DNA from: Artemia franciscana
Lineage: Eukaryota > Arthropoda > Branchiopoda > Anostraca > Artemiidae
DNA: 64,000 nucleotides
Assembly: GCF_032884065.1 (NCBI RefSeq)
Contig: NW_027062691.1
Coordinates: 62,001 to 126,000, forward strand
Reading direction: 5' to 3'
The position numbers and the translations under genes are program-made. The notes beneath the pieces are model-generated. The model worked only from the letters and a program-made list of their open reading frames with translations, had not been told where the DNA came from and did no database searches. Positions within the stretch are counted from its first letter, which is position 1; every line of letters begins with the position of its first letter. This document shows positions 1-10,119 of this stretch, piece by piece.

Positions 1-1120
1 TTGAACGGTAGTGTATATGTATGAGTATGTGTGTGATAAGGGGGGGGGGTACTGGGCAAAGCATTACAGCCTGCAATCTGAAACAATAGGCTATATGCTA
101 GGTTGGTCTAGCCTAAGAAGGCTAAGCATTTTATAATGTTTTAGCATTGTTTCTAGAATAAGCAAGCTTGTAAAAAGTAAGGAATTAGATAAATATCAAT
201 TTAGGATTCACTTAAGGGCTGCAAATTTGATTTGCAAGCAAGACAATTATAAGGCCTAATTAGAGGAAAAAGGCATCAAGAAGTGTGGTCAGTGTGTCTC
301 TGCATCAGCAATGGAATCTGGTATAGCCTAGGCAATATTTATTAAAATAAGAACATGGTAGAGATATTAGCTTGATAAAACTTTTGTATAGACCTTTGAA
401 AACACTTGTGTACAGGCATCAGAGGGGATGTCATAATAACTTATAAGCTCTTGAATACTGACTCCTCCTGTAAAAATCTAGGCTATTTCAGTTTGATAAA
501 TCCTCCAGGACAAGGGGGCATAGTAAAAAGATGGGGAAAATTCTAGTTAATTGACTTCTTGCTATCTCAGAAAGGGTTGAATTGTTCCCTCTGTTGACAC
601 CTTTAAGATTGCTGTCAACAAGAGTTGGTCTATTAAGCCATGGAAGACAGAGTAGAATGCAATTGAGTCAATGGCTCCCCATCATCCCTACCAGCAACTC
701 TACAGGATTTTCCTATCCTTATTTTGCTGGAAAATGCTATTTAAGGTAATAAATGATTTGATTTATTGCAAAGTAATTTATATGTATGAGTCTACACATG
801 GGGGTGGGGGGCATTGGGAAAGCATTAGTCTCCATTCTGAAACAATGGGCTAAGTTAGCCAAGCCTAAGTAGGCTAAGAGTTTTAAAGTGTTTTAATGTT
901 CTTTCTAGAACAAAAAAGCTTCTAAAAAGTAAGAAATTAGATAAATATCACTTTAGGATTCACTTAAGGGCTCCAAATCCGATTTACAAACAAGACAATT
1001 AGAGGGCCTAGTGAGAGCAAAAGGCATCAAGCAGTGTGGTCTACTTGCCTCTGCATCAACAATGGAATCCGGTAGAGGCAATATTTATTAGTATAAGATC
1101 TTGGTAGACATATTAGCTTG
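1..1120. repeat. Diverged direct repeat, two copies of about 350-370 bp
   Basis: Positions about 10-380 and about 775-1120 align along their whole length. Shared landmarks in the same order are a G-run, 'aagcatta', 'tctgaaacaat', 'ttagataaatatca', 'ggattcacttaagggct', 'aaggcatcaag', 'ctctgcatca' and 'gcaatatttatta'. The copies differ by many substitutions and small indels, so the duplication is old. The spacer (381-770) is unrelated. No coding potential is seen. It could be part of a larger dispersed repeat whose left end lies outside the window. Confidence 0.75.
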
Positions 1121-1640
1121 ATATTAGCTTTCAACCCTGAAAGTGTCATTCATTAAGATCATCTAAGCTAGCCTATATATCCTTTCTGATACAGGAAGTA
1201 GCCCTTCAAATACAACTTTAACTATTTCTAACTAAGCCATTAGATAGTATTTCCCTGGAATAATGTTTTGATTTGCCTAATCCATAGAAAAAATTGTAAA
1301 AGTAAATAGCCTATAGATGTTTTCTAATTATGTTACTCTATATAAATTACAAGGAATTGTTCTTACTAACTCTTAATAGGTAGTGCTGAAGTATCATGTT
1401 TTAATTACAAGTCAAATAGTTTATAAGAAATAAACTAAATTTTTAGGAAAAGGTTGCCTACTAATTCTATACTGATCAGTTTGATGATTCTAATAGGATA
1501 AACTTTAGCATGTTTTATTTATTTTCCTTTCTTTCGTAAATAAAGTTATAACTACTATTAAAACTGATACACTTTAAAATAAAAGTATGACCAAAAAAGA
1601 CAATTTATTTCTTAGTTTAAGTTACCAAGCTAACAGCAAT
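1121..1640. other. AT-rich flank, nothing recognised
   Basis: AT-rich sequence upstream of the bZIP-like gene. No open reading frame, repeat or RNA gene was recognised in it. Confidence 0.5.
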
Positions 1641-1650
1641 AGTATTTAGA

Positions 1651-1760
1651 TGACGTCATTTTCTGATACTAACAAACTCGAAGGCTGATCCAAAGGTTCT
1701 AAGTTAAATATAGATGACGTCATTAGCATGAATGAAGTCGTCTAAACATAGATGACGTCA
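1651..1760 (+). promoter_or_regulatory. Three CRE sites (TGACGTCA) upstream of the bZIP-like gene
   Basis: Perfect palindromic cAMP-response elements lie at 1651-1658, 1715-1722 and 1753-1760. All three read tagaTGACGTCAt, so the flanks are conserved as well as the core. Relative to the predicted start site at 1802 they begin at about -151, -87 and -49. TGACGTCA is the established target of CREB/ATF-type bZIP dimers. Three copies within 110 bp are very unlikely by chance. Regulation by a bZIP factor, possibly by the gene's own product, is an inference. Confidence 0.85.
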
Positions 1761-1770
1761 TATAATCGGC

Positions 1771-1804
1771 TATAAATACAGCTACAGTGTTATCAGAGTT
1801 CAGT
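1771..1804 (+). promoter_or_regulatory. TATA box and initiator
   Basis: TATAAATA occupies 1771-1778. The arthropod initiator TCAGT occupies 1800-1804, with the predicted +1 A at 1802. The T of the TATA box is therefore at -31, the canonical spacing. The implied 5' leader is about 60 nt and has no upstream ATG, unlike ATF4 genes controlled by uORFs. Confidence 0.8.
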
Positions 1805-1861
1805 ACCAGAGTTACTTTGTAGCAGGATACATCATACATAATCAATTTACCTTAACAAATT

Positions 1862-3202
1862 ATGCAAGTAGAAATGCCAGAACAATCCAGTCAAGTTGTG
1901 CAAACAAAAGGAGCTAGCGATCCCAAGTCTTCTGATATATTACAAATCGCCATTGATTTGATATTACAACCTGCAGAGGAATTGCAGCCAGATGAAGGTG
2001 ATGACGAATATTTATTCAGAGATCTACAAAGCATCTTTGATCCAATAGAAGGCAGTGGAATTGAATTGAAGCCAACTAAATCTCATGAAGAGTTACTAAA
2101 AGAGCGAACCAGCGCGGATGATCTTAATGGCTTGGAAGGCAGTGCACATAAAATGAAACCACCAAAAAGTGAGGGAGATTTGCTAAGAGATCAGCTAAAT
2201 GATTTGCTAAATGATATTAGCAATTTCGAAGATGATGGGGATAAATTGAAGCCACCAAAAGCATATGATGAAAATCATTGTGATGGTGAATTTGATAGTT
2301 CACGTGAAAACAAAGATATGATGGCTCAGGGAACATGTCAAAAAAGGAAATTACTATCAAACCACATTGAATACCATTTAAATGAACTTTCTTCAAATAC
2401 TGAAATCGACCTTCAGCCACTAAAGAAAAAACAGAAGGGTACAGCTACTCAAGAAAAGAGTCAACAAAGGAAGTCAAATAGTTGCCTGAATGATAAAGAA
2501 GAGAAACCCTTACTAGAAAAAAGACCAAGGCAGGCAGAAGCCGCTAAGAAGTACAGAATTAATAGAACGGTTGACAGGAGACTTTTAGAGGAAGATATTA
2601 GTACATATGAAAAGGAAATCGCGGCATTAGAAAAAGAGATAAGCAATTATAAGCGTCCCTTTTCTAGTCCTGTAGTGACGGAGCAGAATGGCGCGGCATT
2701 AGAAAATCATTGTGATAGTGAGTTTGATAGTAAACGTGAAAACAAAGATATGATGGCTCAGGGAACATGTCAAAAAAGGAAATTACCATCAAACCACATT
2801 GAATACCATGTAGATGATCTTTCTTCAAATACTGAAATCGAACTTCAGCCACTAAACAAAAAACAGAAGGCTACAGCTATTCAGGAAAAGAGTCAACAAA
2901 GGAAGTCAAATAGTTGCCTGAATGATAAAGAAGAGAAATCCTTACTAGAAAAAAGACCAAGGTGGGTGAAAGCCTCTAAGAAGTACAGAATTAATAAAAC
3001 GGTTGACAGGAGACTTTTAATGGAAGATATTCATACATATGAAAAGGAAATCGCGGCATTAGAAAAAGAGATAAGCAATTATAAGCGTCCCTTTTCTAGT
3101 CCTGTAGTGACGCAGCAGAATGTATCTCTCTTAGTTAATAAGGAACCCGAACCCCAAATCCAGCTGCAGCAACCCAGTCCAGCGCTTGAATTTTGGTTTT
3201 AG
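1862..3202 (+). CDS. Intronless bZIP-like protein with a tandemly duplicated C-terminal half
   Basis: This 446-residue ORF starts at an ATG 60 nt after the predicted start site and ends at TAG (3200-3202). The N-terminal ~136 residues are acidic, with loose repeats around L/M-KPPK and E/DLL. Residues 137-280 and 281-424 are two copies of a 144-residue unit with about 85% identity by eye. Each unit has a Lys/Gln-rich stretch, then a bZIP-like segment: basic KRPRQAEAAKKYR (to R232), a 9-residue spacer, then L242, Y249, L256 and Y263 at d positions with I246, I253 and I260 at a positions. The closest pattern I recall is ATF4 (AATRYR basic region). The invariant bZIP Asn, eight residues before the Arg, is Gln224 in copy 1 and Trp368 in copy 2, and the zipper is only about three heptads. 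A nuclear transcription-factor role is inferred. It could be an ATF4-like factor, a dominant-negative partner or a lineage-specific protein. Confidence 0.75.
   Translation: MQVEMPEQSSQVVQTKGASDPKSSDILQIAIDLILQPAEELQPDEGDDEYLFRDLQSIFDPIEGSGIELKPTKSHEELLKERTSADDLNGLEGSAHKMKPPKSEGDLLRDQLNDLLNDISNFEDDGDKLKPPKAYDENHCDGEFDSSRENKDMMAQGTCQKRKLLSNHIEYHLNELSSNTEIDLQPLKKKQKGTATQEKSQQRKSNSCLNDKEEKPLLEKRPRQAEAAKKYRINRTVDRRLLEEDISTYEKEIAALEKEISNYKRPFSSPVVTEQNGAALENHCDSEFDSKRENKDMMAQGTCQKRKLPSNHIEYHVDDLSSNTEIELQPLNKKQKATAIQEKSQQRKSNSCLNDKEEKSLLEKRPRWVKASKKYRINKTVDRRLLMEDIHTYEKEIAALEKEISNYKRPFSSPVVTQQNVSLLVNKEPEPQIQLQQPSPALEFWF
2270..3133 (+). repeat. In-frame 432-bp tandem duplication inside the bZIP-like gene
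   Basis: Unit 1 is 2270-2701 and unit 2 is 2702-3133, each exactly 144 codons. Long identical stretches include the block coding for RENKDMMAQGTCQKRKL and the block coding for YEKEIAALEKEISNYKRP. Differences are mostly single-base substitutions, some non-synonymous in the basic region (RQAEAA versus RWVKAS). The unit length is an exact codon multiple and both frames are open, which suggests selection on the protein. Confidence 0.95.
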
Positions 3203-3313
3203 AGACAAGATTATTCAAAATAGTCTGCAAAAGAATCCAAACAAGAAGGAAAAGAGATCTTTATTAAGTGATTTCAAGTTGAGATCTATTTTTATCGCTA
3301 TCGCTGAAATAGA

Positions 3314-3319
3314 AATAAA
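3314..3319 (+). terminator. Polyadenylation signal of the bZIP-like gene
   Basis: AATAAA lies 112 nt past the stop codon and is followed by a GT-rich stretch (tgtgttttattt). It is the first canonical signal after the ORF and gives a short 3' UTR. Confidence 0.65.
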
Positions 3320-3339
3320 ATTATGTGTTTTATTTTAAA

Positions 3340-4140
3340 CTTGTAAAATTTTTTGTTGAGGTTTAAAAGTTACCCTAGGAGCTAACACATCCTTTAGTAC
3401 ACCAAATATTGGATAGTTTTGGAAGTTATATTCGAAAATGATCCAAGAGATAGTTTTTACGACTGTTTCCAAGTAACTCCATTCGGATGTTAGACTAAAG
3501 CACCGAACGTAATAAAAGCTAGGATAAAATGCAGTAAAAACAAGGAAAGTAATGTTTTTCAAGTAGAAAGGATTTTCCCCATCTAGATCCCCTTTTCCCT
3601 TGCCCTAGGATTTGGATAGATTAGTCTACGATTTCTTTAATCACCGGCATCTCTGCTGTCCTAAGGGACAGTGGACATCAATCAGATGTCCTAAGGGGCA
3701 ACAAATGGACCAGATATCAAAAACAGTTCTAGCACTGGCGATGGTAGGTATCCAATCACTATCGACTTAAAAAAGGACTAGAACTCTAAATTTTAAATCG
3801 AATGTACATCCTTTAAAGTTTCTAAGACCATGAGGTGGAGGCTGGGGACGAGAAAGGGGCAGCCCGTCTTCTCTACGAAATAAATTCTGCTGATTTGGGA
3901 TTTCATGCTACTGTTTACTTTCATAATAACAGTGTAGACAAGAAATATTCCCGGAAATCAAAAGGGATTATATATCAATTTCCACCTCCACTCCTCTCTT
4001 TTTTAAAACTAATTCTGTAATTATCAAAAGGCTCAATTAGAGTTACAATTATTTGTTATTAAAATGCATACTTCGAGGTATCTGCCCCTCTCCCTAATTT
4101 CAAAATGATCAAACAACACAACAGTAAAGATTTCATACTC
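3340..4140. other. Intergenic, nothing recognised
   Basis: No convincing ORF, RNA gene or repeat. It includes a short diverged duplication around 3655-3705 ('tgtcctaaggg' twice). Short open frames here have no recognisable motif. Confidence 0.4.
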
Positions 4141-4144
4141 TTAG

Positions 4145-4770
4145 TTATAAATATTTGGAACTGTGTACTTTTTGCCAAAGAAAGATCATAGATATGTTTT
4201 TTGTTTTTTTTTTCAGGGATGATCGTGTTGAATCAAAGGTCCTGGAAGATCGAGGGAGGGCTCACTCAAACAAAAAATAAAAGTTTAACTGCCCTTTTAA
4301 GCGATCAAATAGATATGAGGGCAACTAGACCCTTCTCATGCCCCTCTTCCCCATAAGATATCCGAATGAAATTTGGAGATAGCCACTTTCTTCATTATAA
4401 TTGAAAGGCCCAATAAATCTTTAGCGATGAAATGACCCCTCTCTTCCCATCCCATTCCCTAGGGAAAGGCCTGTAAGTATTGCAATTTGTCCGTTATTTA
4501 CAGATAGTATTTGTTATTGAGAAAAATACAGACATTTTTTGCGAGGGGGAGGGATTTCCTTGGGGAAAATTTTCTATGAGGAGGAAATTTTCTGGGAGGA
4601 ATTTCCCTGAATTCGTAAACAGTTTAATTCTAATTTGTCTGTGTTTTTCTTTAGATGCACAAGTTTACACATGGAGAGAAGGTTATGGGGTACATTTTCA
4701 GCGGGTATCAAATTCTCAGGCGGGATTTTGCCGTGGAAAAAGGTGGTAATGTCCACAGAGGTGCTGCAGG
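4145..4770 (+). repeat. Dispersed non-coding repeat, copy 1
   Basis: This stretch aligns with 16640-17120. Shared landmarks are the 'tttttgccaaagaaagatca' motif, the T-rich run before 'gggatgatcgt', 'ggtcctggaa', 'ggctcactc', 'gcccttttaagcga', 'gagggcaacta' and the G/T-rich stretch with 'gaggaaattt'. Its central part is also the unit of the tandem array at 55.86-58.41 kb. Short ORFs across it are accidental. Confidence 0.75.
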
Positions 4771-4789
4771 GTGACGTCACCCTTAGTTT

Positions 4790-6990
4790 CTGGTGCTTAA
4801 TTTATTGCTTTATTTAACTAAATGGATGTGCTTCACAACATTGTGATGTATTATTAAATAGGAGCGGTATGTCATTGTGTGTATGGGGGAGGGGGAGGTA
4901 AGATGCCTAAGCGAATACTTTGTTTAATAATCATATGAAAAAAAACATTGCGACAATGATAGTCATCCCTGATGAAAAAAAACCTTCAATTATTTATCAG
5001 GACGAAGGCATGAAATATCAAAATCTACTTAAAAGGGCATCGTTTCCTCGGATTTCAAGGTAGATTCCTCGAACCAACCTCTTTTTGGGATATCCCCCAT
5101 GGAAACTACTAGGGGGCATCCTTCATAATAATTACTGAAAAATTATATACCACCGTAGGTAATTTTATCAAACCTCACACGAATAAACTTAGTTAAATGA
5201 AGCTGAAAACCAATATATATTTTGACCGTTTATTTTGTATGGACTTCGTGCATCTTCAAAATCGTGTGCTCCACTGCGCAATATTACTGCCTCTGAAAAG
5301 CTCAACGGGTGGTTTTTGGTAATTTGAAATTAATTACCTATCTCGTAATATTAGCTCCATGGCTTTATAGCACCCTTTGGGACAAAATTGTGGTTTGACA
5401 CCACAAAATACCACTCCACTATAGCACAATCTTATGTTGTTACTTAAATAGGTGACTAGAACTTTCAGTTTCCTTTCTAATGAACATCCAGGATTATCTG
5501 GAGGAATATGCGGGGGAGAAATTACCCGATTGGGAATTTTTCGTGGGTGGGGGAAGGGTGCCTAACACCGTGTAGCATGCTGTTTTACGCATCTTTTCTC
5601 AGTGATGTTTTTTTTTTCTTTCTCTCTACTTTGAAAATTGATAAAAATCCTCGGCTTTCCCCTTTTACATTTTTGTTCACTGGCGCCACCAGTATTGCTG
5701 TCACAAATTTTCACATATAAGCTCAAAAACTTTTGATTACTTGATGACCCACCCAATACGTATTACTATTTACAACCGTGCTATTATTAAACTTGATAAA
5801 TTTTGTCATGAGGCTTGCAAAAAGCAACAACATGTCTCGTGCATAGTCAGAAGATTTTATTTTGAGACACAATCTTCGAAGAAGCTTGAAACCCTTGCTG
5901 TAAATGCTATCTTTTTGCAGTAGGGTCTCGTGCGACATCCTCGAACAGCTGATTGCAGGGATGGCTACAAAATTAGTGTTTGGAAGGTGTACCAACAGAT
6001 CTTGCGCTCCCGTGTTGTTCTTCGCCTATCTGCCTCTTTAATTAGTGCAACTTTTGACCTTCTGGAGGAGGGTACACGTGTCCCTCAAACCAACCCTAGA
6101 TCCCCCTAACTGATTGAACCAGAAATTTTATAATCAAATTACGATAGAAGGTCTAATGCATAGCTGGCTTGCTGGTTAGGTGGCTCAAGCACTCCCACCC
6201 ACATCTCCCTCTAATGAGAGCTATTAATAACATTCATTGCAAATGCTACTCTTTTGACTGCTTCTTAATAGCGTAGAATCAAAACTATTTGAAGAAACCA
6301 CGATGACTATAATAATGTGGCGTTATAGCTACCAGCTGACTCTAACCAACATCATTCTAACAACATTTGATAACTATTTTTACAAAACTTCTTTTTCCGA
6401 ATAAGTTTTTTAAGTTTGTAATGACTGATTTTTAAAAATCACCAAACACCTAACTAATTAGTGCGCACTAATTTTGCTGATATTTGAGTCGGGAAGGGGG
6501 TGCTATAATTAATTTTGCCCGGATACCATCATATGTTGCTCACCGCTTTATGAGCCATTGATCAATTTTAGATTTAATTTCTACGAATTTTTCTATGATT
6601 TTATACCTGACTTTCGTCTTTATTATTAAAGCCCCGATAGTACTTATAGGGACTTGTTATTAAAGTCCCAATACATTCTTTTACGTTTCTATTGTAAAAA
6701 AAAAATCTTCAGAGAAACAAAAGTTTTTCACTCCAAACGCTGTTACTTTAGTATTTCATATTGATGTCAATTTTCTTTTCTTTCCAAGTCGATATCTTTG
6801 GAGCTATTTATCTATTGAAGACGTTTCAATTTAAATTGTTTTTTATAGGAAGTTCGTTCGTGAATATATATTATTCATTTTAATACTATTATAGCATTAT
6901 TCAATGTTTTGTGGTTTATTAAAAAAAAGGGGCTTCAAACATGACTATTTCTGATTAAGCTAAAGAAAAAACGCAGGTTTTTCAAAACGA
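4790..6990. other. Intergenic, nothing recognised
   Basis: AT-rich intergenic DNA. Short open frames around 5500-6000 on both strands overlap one another and carry no recognisable motif. No RNA gene or clear repeat was seen. Confidence 0.4.
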
Positions 6991-6994
6991 AAGA

Positions 6995-7092
6995 AAGAAG
7001 CAACAATAATACATAAAACGAACAGAAATTATTACGCATATGAGGGGGTTGCGACCTCCTCAATACCTCACTCTTTGCGCCAGTGGTTTCCA
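6995..7092 (+). repeat. Single arm of the fold-back repeat family
   Basis: It contains 'aaaacgaacagaaattatta', then 'gagggggttgc', 'cctcctcaatacctca' and 'ctctttgcgc'. This matches, in order, the arm of the fold-back element at 17640-17890 and the single arms near 31815 and 46145. Confidence 0.7.
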
Positions 7093-7119
7093 AACTTTAT
7101 GTTACTACGCCTCCCTTAA

Positions 7120-8080
7120 AAAATTCTGCCCCTTTTCAGGGATGACCTGTTTTTTGTTCGGCCCTACATGGTTGGTCATAAGGATAATCTTTGGAAAGTT
7201 TTTATCCTTTATCAACTTAATATGGTCTAGCAATCTCAGTCTTTTTCTCATTACAGCCCTAGAAAACCGGATTGAAAAACTTTCCGCACAGCTTACTATT
7301 TCGGATGCGGTCAGTCAGTTAGGCACCCAAAACAATCTGCAGTCAATTTCTGTCGAAAGATCAAGCAAATCTTCCTCCGTTTTGGGGAGGAAACATGCTT
7401 GACCACTGTCATCACTGCAACTTCTAATATTTTAATCTTTTTATTCTTCCCAACTTTTTTCAACAGTGAAAAAACACCCTGGGCAATTCTACTTTTAACA
7501 TTTTCACTGCACCCAACTTCTTTACTAATAGTACTAGGTACGGGAAGCTTTCCGCTTCATCAATCTTCTCCTTACCCAACATCACCTCTTCACTTTCACT
7601 TATTCCCAATCTTAGCAACTTGGTCTTCTTAAAAAATGAAAACCCTTAATCATCAACAATGAAAATCCACTTATTTTGCCAACCTTTTCCTCTAGGAGGC
7701 TCGAATCATCAGCATAATCAAAGTCTAGGAAAGTTTTACTTCCTCTATTGATTCCGTGTTTTCGCATTGCCTTTGCGGAGCTCCTTAGGACAAAGTCCAT
7801 CAAAAAATATCCATACAAACAGGACAGAACCTAAATATGCTAAACCCCTGATTTAATCCTAACCTAATCTCCAACTTTGACCCCAGAAATATTATTCTTG
7901 TGTATAGCACTGATCACCTTAATGTATTTATCGGGTATGTAAAACAAGGATAGGAGCTTCACTAAAGCTTTTCTACTAGCTGAGTCAAACACTTGTTCAT
8001 AATCTATAAGAATGGGGATTAAAGGGACTTGATGACTCGGGAGAGATATGCGTTTTCTTGAAACTTCAGTTAGCATTTAA
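7120..8080 (-). pseudogene. Degenerate non-LTR retrotransposon reverse transcriptase
   Basis: Read on the minus strand, 8076-7864 gives a reverse transcriptase segment (ILIDYEQVFDSASRKALVKL, then FYIPDKYIKVI). Next come GYFLMDFVLRS and the catalytic block DFDYADDSSLLEE (7818-7612), and then, in shifting frames down to about 7150, the thumb region with 'KILEVAVMTVVKH' and 'SRAVMRKRLRLLDHI'. The order matches the RT and C-terminal part of endonuclease-type LINEs. Frameshifts and stops show it is dead. It belongs to the same family as the copies at 52.1, 55.1 and 60.7 kb. Confidence 0.8.
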
Positions 8081-8307
8081 CCGTCAATGGATAAACTTGT
8101 CTGACTGCTTTTGCCCGGCTACAACGGTTGCTATGCTATGTTGTAGACTTATATGAATGATATTGTGATAATTGCTTTAATTAATTATTACAATTGAAAT
8201 CTTGGATACAAAGGAGTGAGTTCTACGTTCCAGATAGTTCCTGAGGAATCCGGATGTGGGTGTTTTTGTCAAGGTAGGTGACTTATACTATTTTGGATAA
8301 CGTCAGA

Positions 8308-9112
8308 ATGGGAAGGAAATCCAGACTCAAACGCAACCGGACAGAAGCTGAGTTATCGGATCCGGTTATCAATTCGACTAGTAATTCGAGTAAGTGTGTC
8401 AATGCGGATTGCCAGAAAACGAATGCAGAGAACATCATTAAAATTTTGGAAATAGTCCAATCCATCTATGTAAACATTGAAACCCTAAAACAGAGTGTAC
8501 TTGAAATTCAGAATGATTTGGGTATAGTTAACAGTCGTGTTGTGGTGCTAAAAAATAAAAGTAGTGCAACGGACAATGAAATTACAACAGTGAAATCGGA
8601 ACTTCTAGCTCTACAAAGTTTTGTGAAAGCCCAGTCACAGCTGATTAAGAAATGCAACGAGGAAATGAAAGTGGTTGTGTCCCAGTCTCTTGTTGATGAA
8701 AATTGGGACAAGTTGTACAAATTGCTGTTTTGGGGCCTTGATGATGTCCCCTTGAATGAGGCAGTGATTGTAGATGGTTTGTCCCTCCCAACTGACAAGT
8801 TGCCACCATTCACTGTTCCAAGAATTTTGTTAAAATTAGGGTGAACAGTGTCCAGGCACGTTTCTTGATTCTAAGCAACACGAAAAAATTAAAAGGGAGG
8901 GTTCGGTGTTTATAAGTCTGTTTTTATTAGTGACGACGTTACACCGCGTGTACTGGCTTTGAGTAAGGAATTACTTAGGTTACGTAAGCGTTTGGTGGAT
9001 AAAGGTGTGGAATGCTGGGTACCTCCTACCCTACCACACAGCATCTCTGTTAAAAAGGACAACCGTGTTATTAAAGAGCCTTGGTACAATGCTAAGAGTT
9101 TGTTGGCTTCTT
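8308..9112 (+). pseudogene. LINE ORF1-like gene, frameshifted
   Basis: An ORF from the ATG at 8308 to 8844 codes for a Lys/Arg-rich start (MGRKSRLKRNR), then a predicted coiled-coil region. A shift near 8825 continues into FVKIRVNSVQARFLILSNT. A second shift near 8900 continues into VFISDDVTPRVLALSKELL, then LVDKGVECWVPPTLP, ending at TAA by 9112. This layout (coiled coil, RRM/CTD-like region, 'DDVTPRV' block) resembles the ORF1 protein of CR1/Jockey-type LINEs. At least two frameshifts make it non-functional. Confidence 0.65.
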
Positions 9113-9494
9113 AAATTTTGTTTGCTGCTGTTAAATTTAGTGAGTGTTTATTTGTTATTGAAAATAACCAATTTAAAAAAAAAATAAAACTTGTTATTTT
9201 GTCCCAATAATTATGGTTGTGTGATTATGGAACTTGGAGCCGCTGTATTTGGTGACTTGTATATGGAGTCGTTACGGGCAAATCAAATACGGCCTGTTTC
9301 TTTTTTTTTCCGAGATGGAAAGTGTCATTTTGTTGTTGTTTGTTATATTCTATTTTGTTCATGTTTAGTTGTTTTTTATTTTTTTTTTTTTTTGTCTTAT
9401 TGTGGAGATGAGGCCATATTACTTTGTTGTAAAAGTATATGAATATGGTTGATGGTGATCGTGGCACCCCGGGCAACAACTGTCGGAAGCTTCA

Positions 9495-9857
9495 TTTGTG
9501 GATTTTGCTAGTATGTTTACGGAGCAGCTCCACCGGAATTATGATATTGGAATTGCTGGTCAATATGTTTCTTGTAATTTGAAGTACCTATTTAAAGAGG
9601 GTTTGAGGTCCGGGTATAGTGGTGGTGATTCTGAAGATCTCAGAGTTTTCAATCTTAACTGCCAGGGTTTGAATTCATCTTTTAATTTTTTAAGCGAGAT
9701 ATGTGAACTTTCCATTTTTCAGGTTATTGGTCTCACAGAAACATGGCTAAATGAGCATAACTCTGCTCTCTTGGATATCCCGGGGTATGCATTTTATCAT
9801 AGGAATCGTCAACTTCGAAAACATGGAGGAATTGGAGCTTATATACGGAGAGTTTAA
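9495..9857 (+). pseudogene. LINE ORF2 N-terminus: truncated AP-type endonuclease
   Basis: The frame reads VFNLNCQGLNSSFNFLSEIC, then VIGLTETWLNEH and HGGIGAYI, which are the opening blocks of the LINE endonuclease/exonuclease/phosphatase domain. The domain stops abruptly at about 9855 and the sequence passes straight into 3'-UTR-like DNA ending with TACTAC repeats (about 10090-10115). The rest of the endonuclease and all of the reverse transcriptase are missing, so this is an internally deleted copy. Confidence 0.75.
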
Positions 9858-10119
9858 CGAGAGTATTTACGGGGAGAGCTTATATACGGAGCTTAAATTT
9901 TCTATAGGTTATTCATTTGTAATATTTATGTAATTTGTTGTTGTCTTGGGGTCACGTAAGGTAATGTATTGTTTATGGTTGTTGGTTTCGGTATATGGTC
10001 TCATTCTCCATATTCTTTTTTTTTCTTGAATTTAGCACATTCTCGCAAGCTTCGCTTATGTTGTGCCATTGATTAAGAAATGTTTATTTCTAATAAAATT
10101 GTTCTACTACTACTAATAA

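Larger units (their letters stand above)
8190..10115 (+). mobile_element. Internally deleted CR1/Jockey-like LINE copy
   Basis: The order is ORF1 remnant (8308-9112), a T-rich spacer (9113-9495), the start of ORF2 (9495-9857), and then a 3' tail ending in 'gttctactactactaataa'. The internal deletion removes most of ORF2. The 3' tail of a simple trinucleotide repeat is typical of non-LTR elements. The left boundary is approximate. Confidence 0.6.

Noticed and set aside
4772..4779. A fourth perfect TGACGTCA
   Set aside because: It lies at the edge of a dispersed repeat with no gene, TATA box or initiator nearby, so it is treated as chance.
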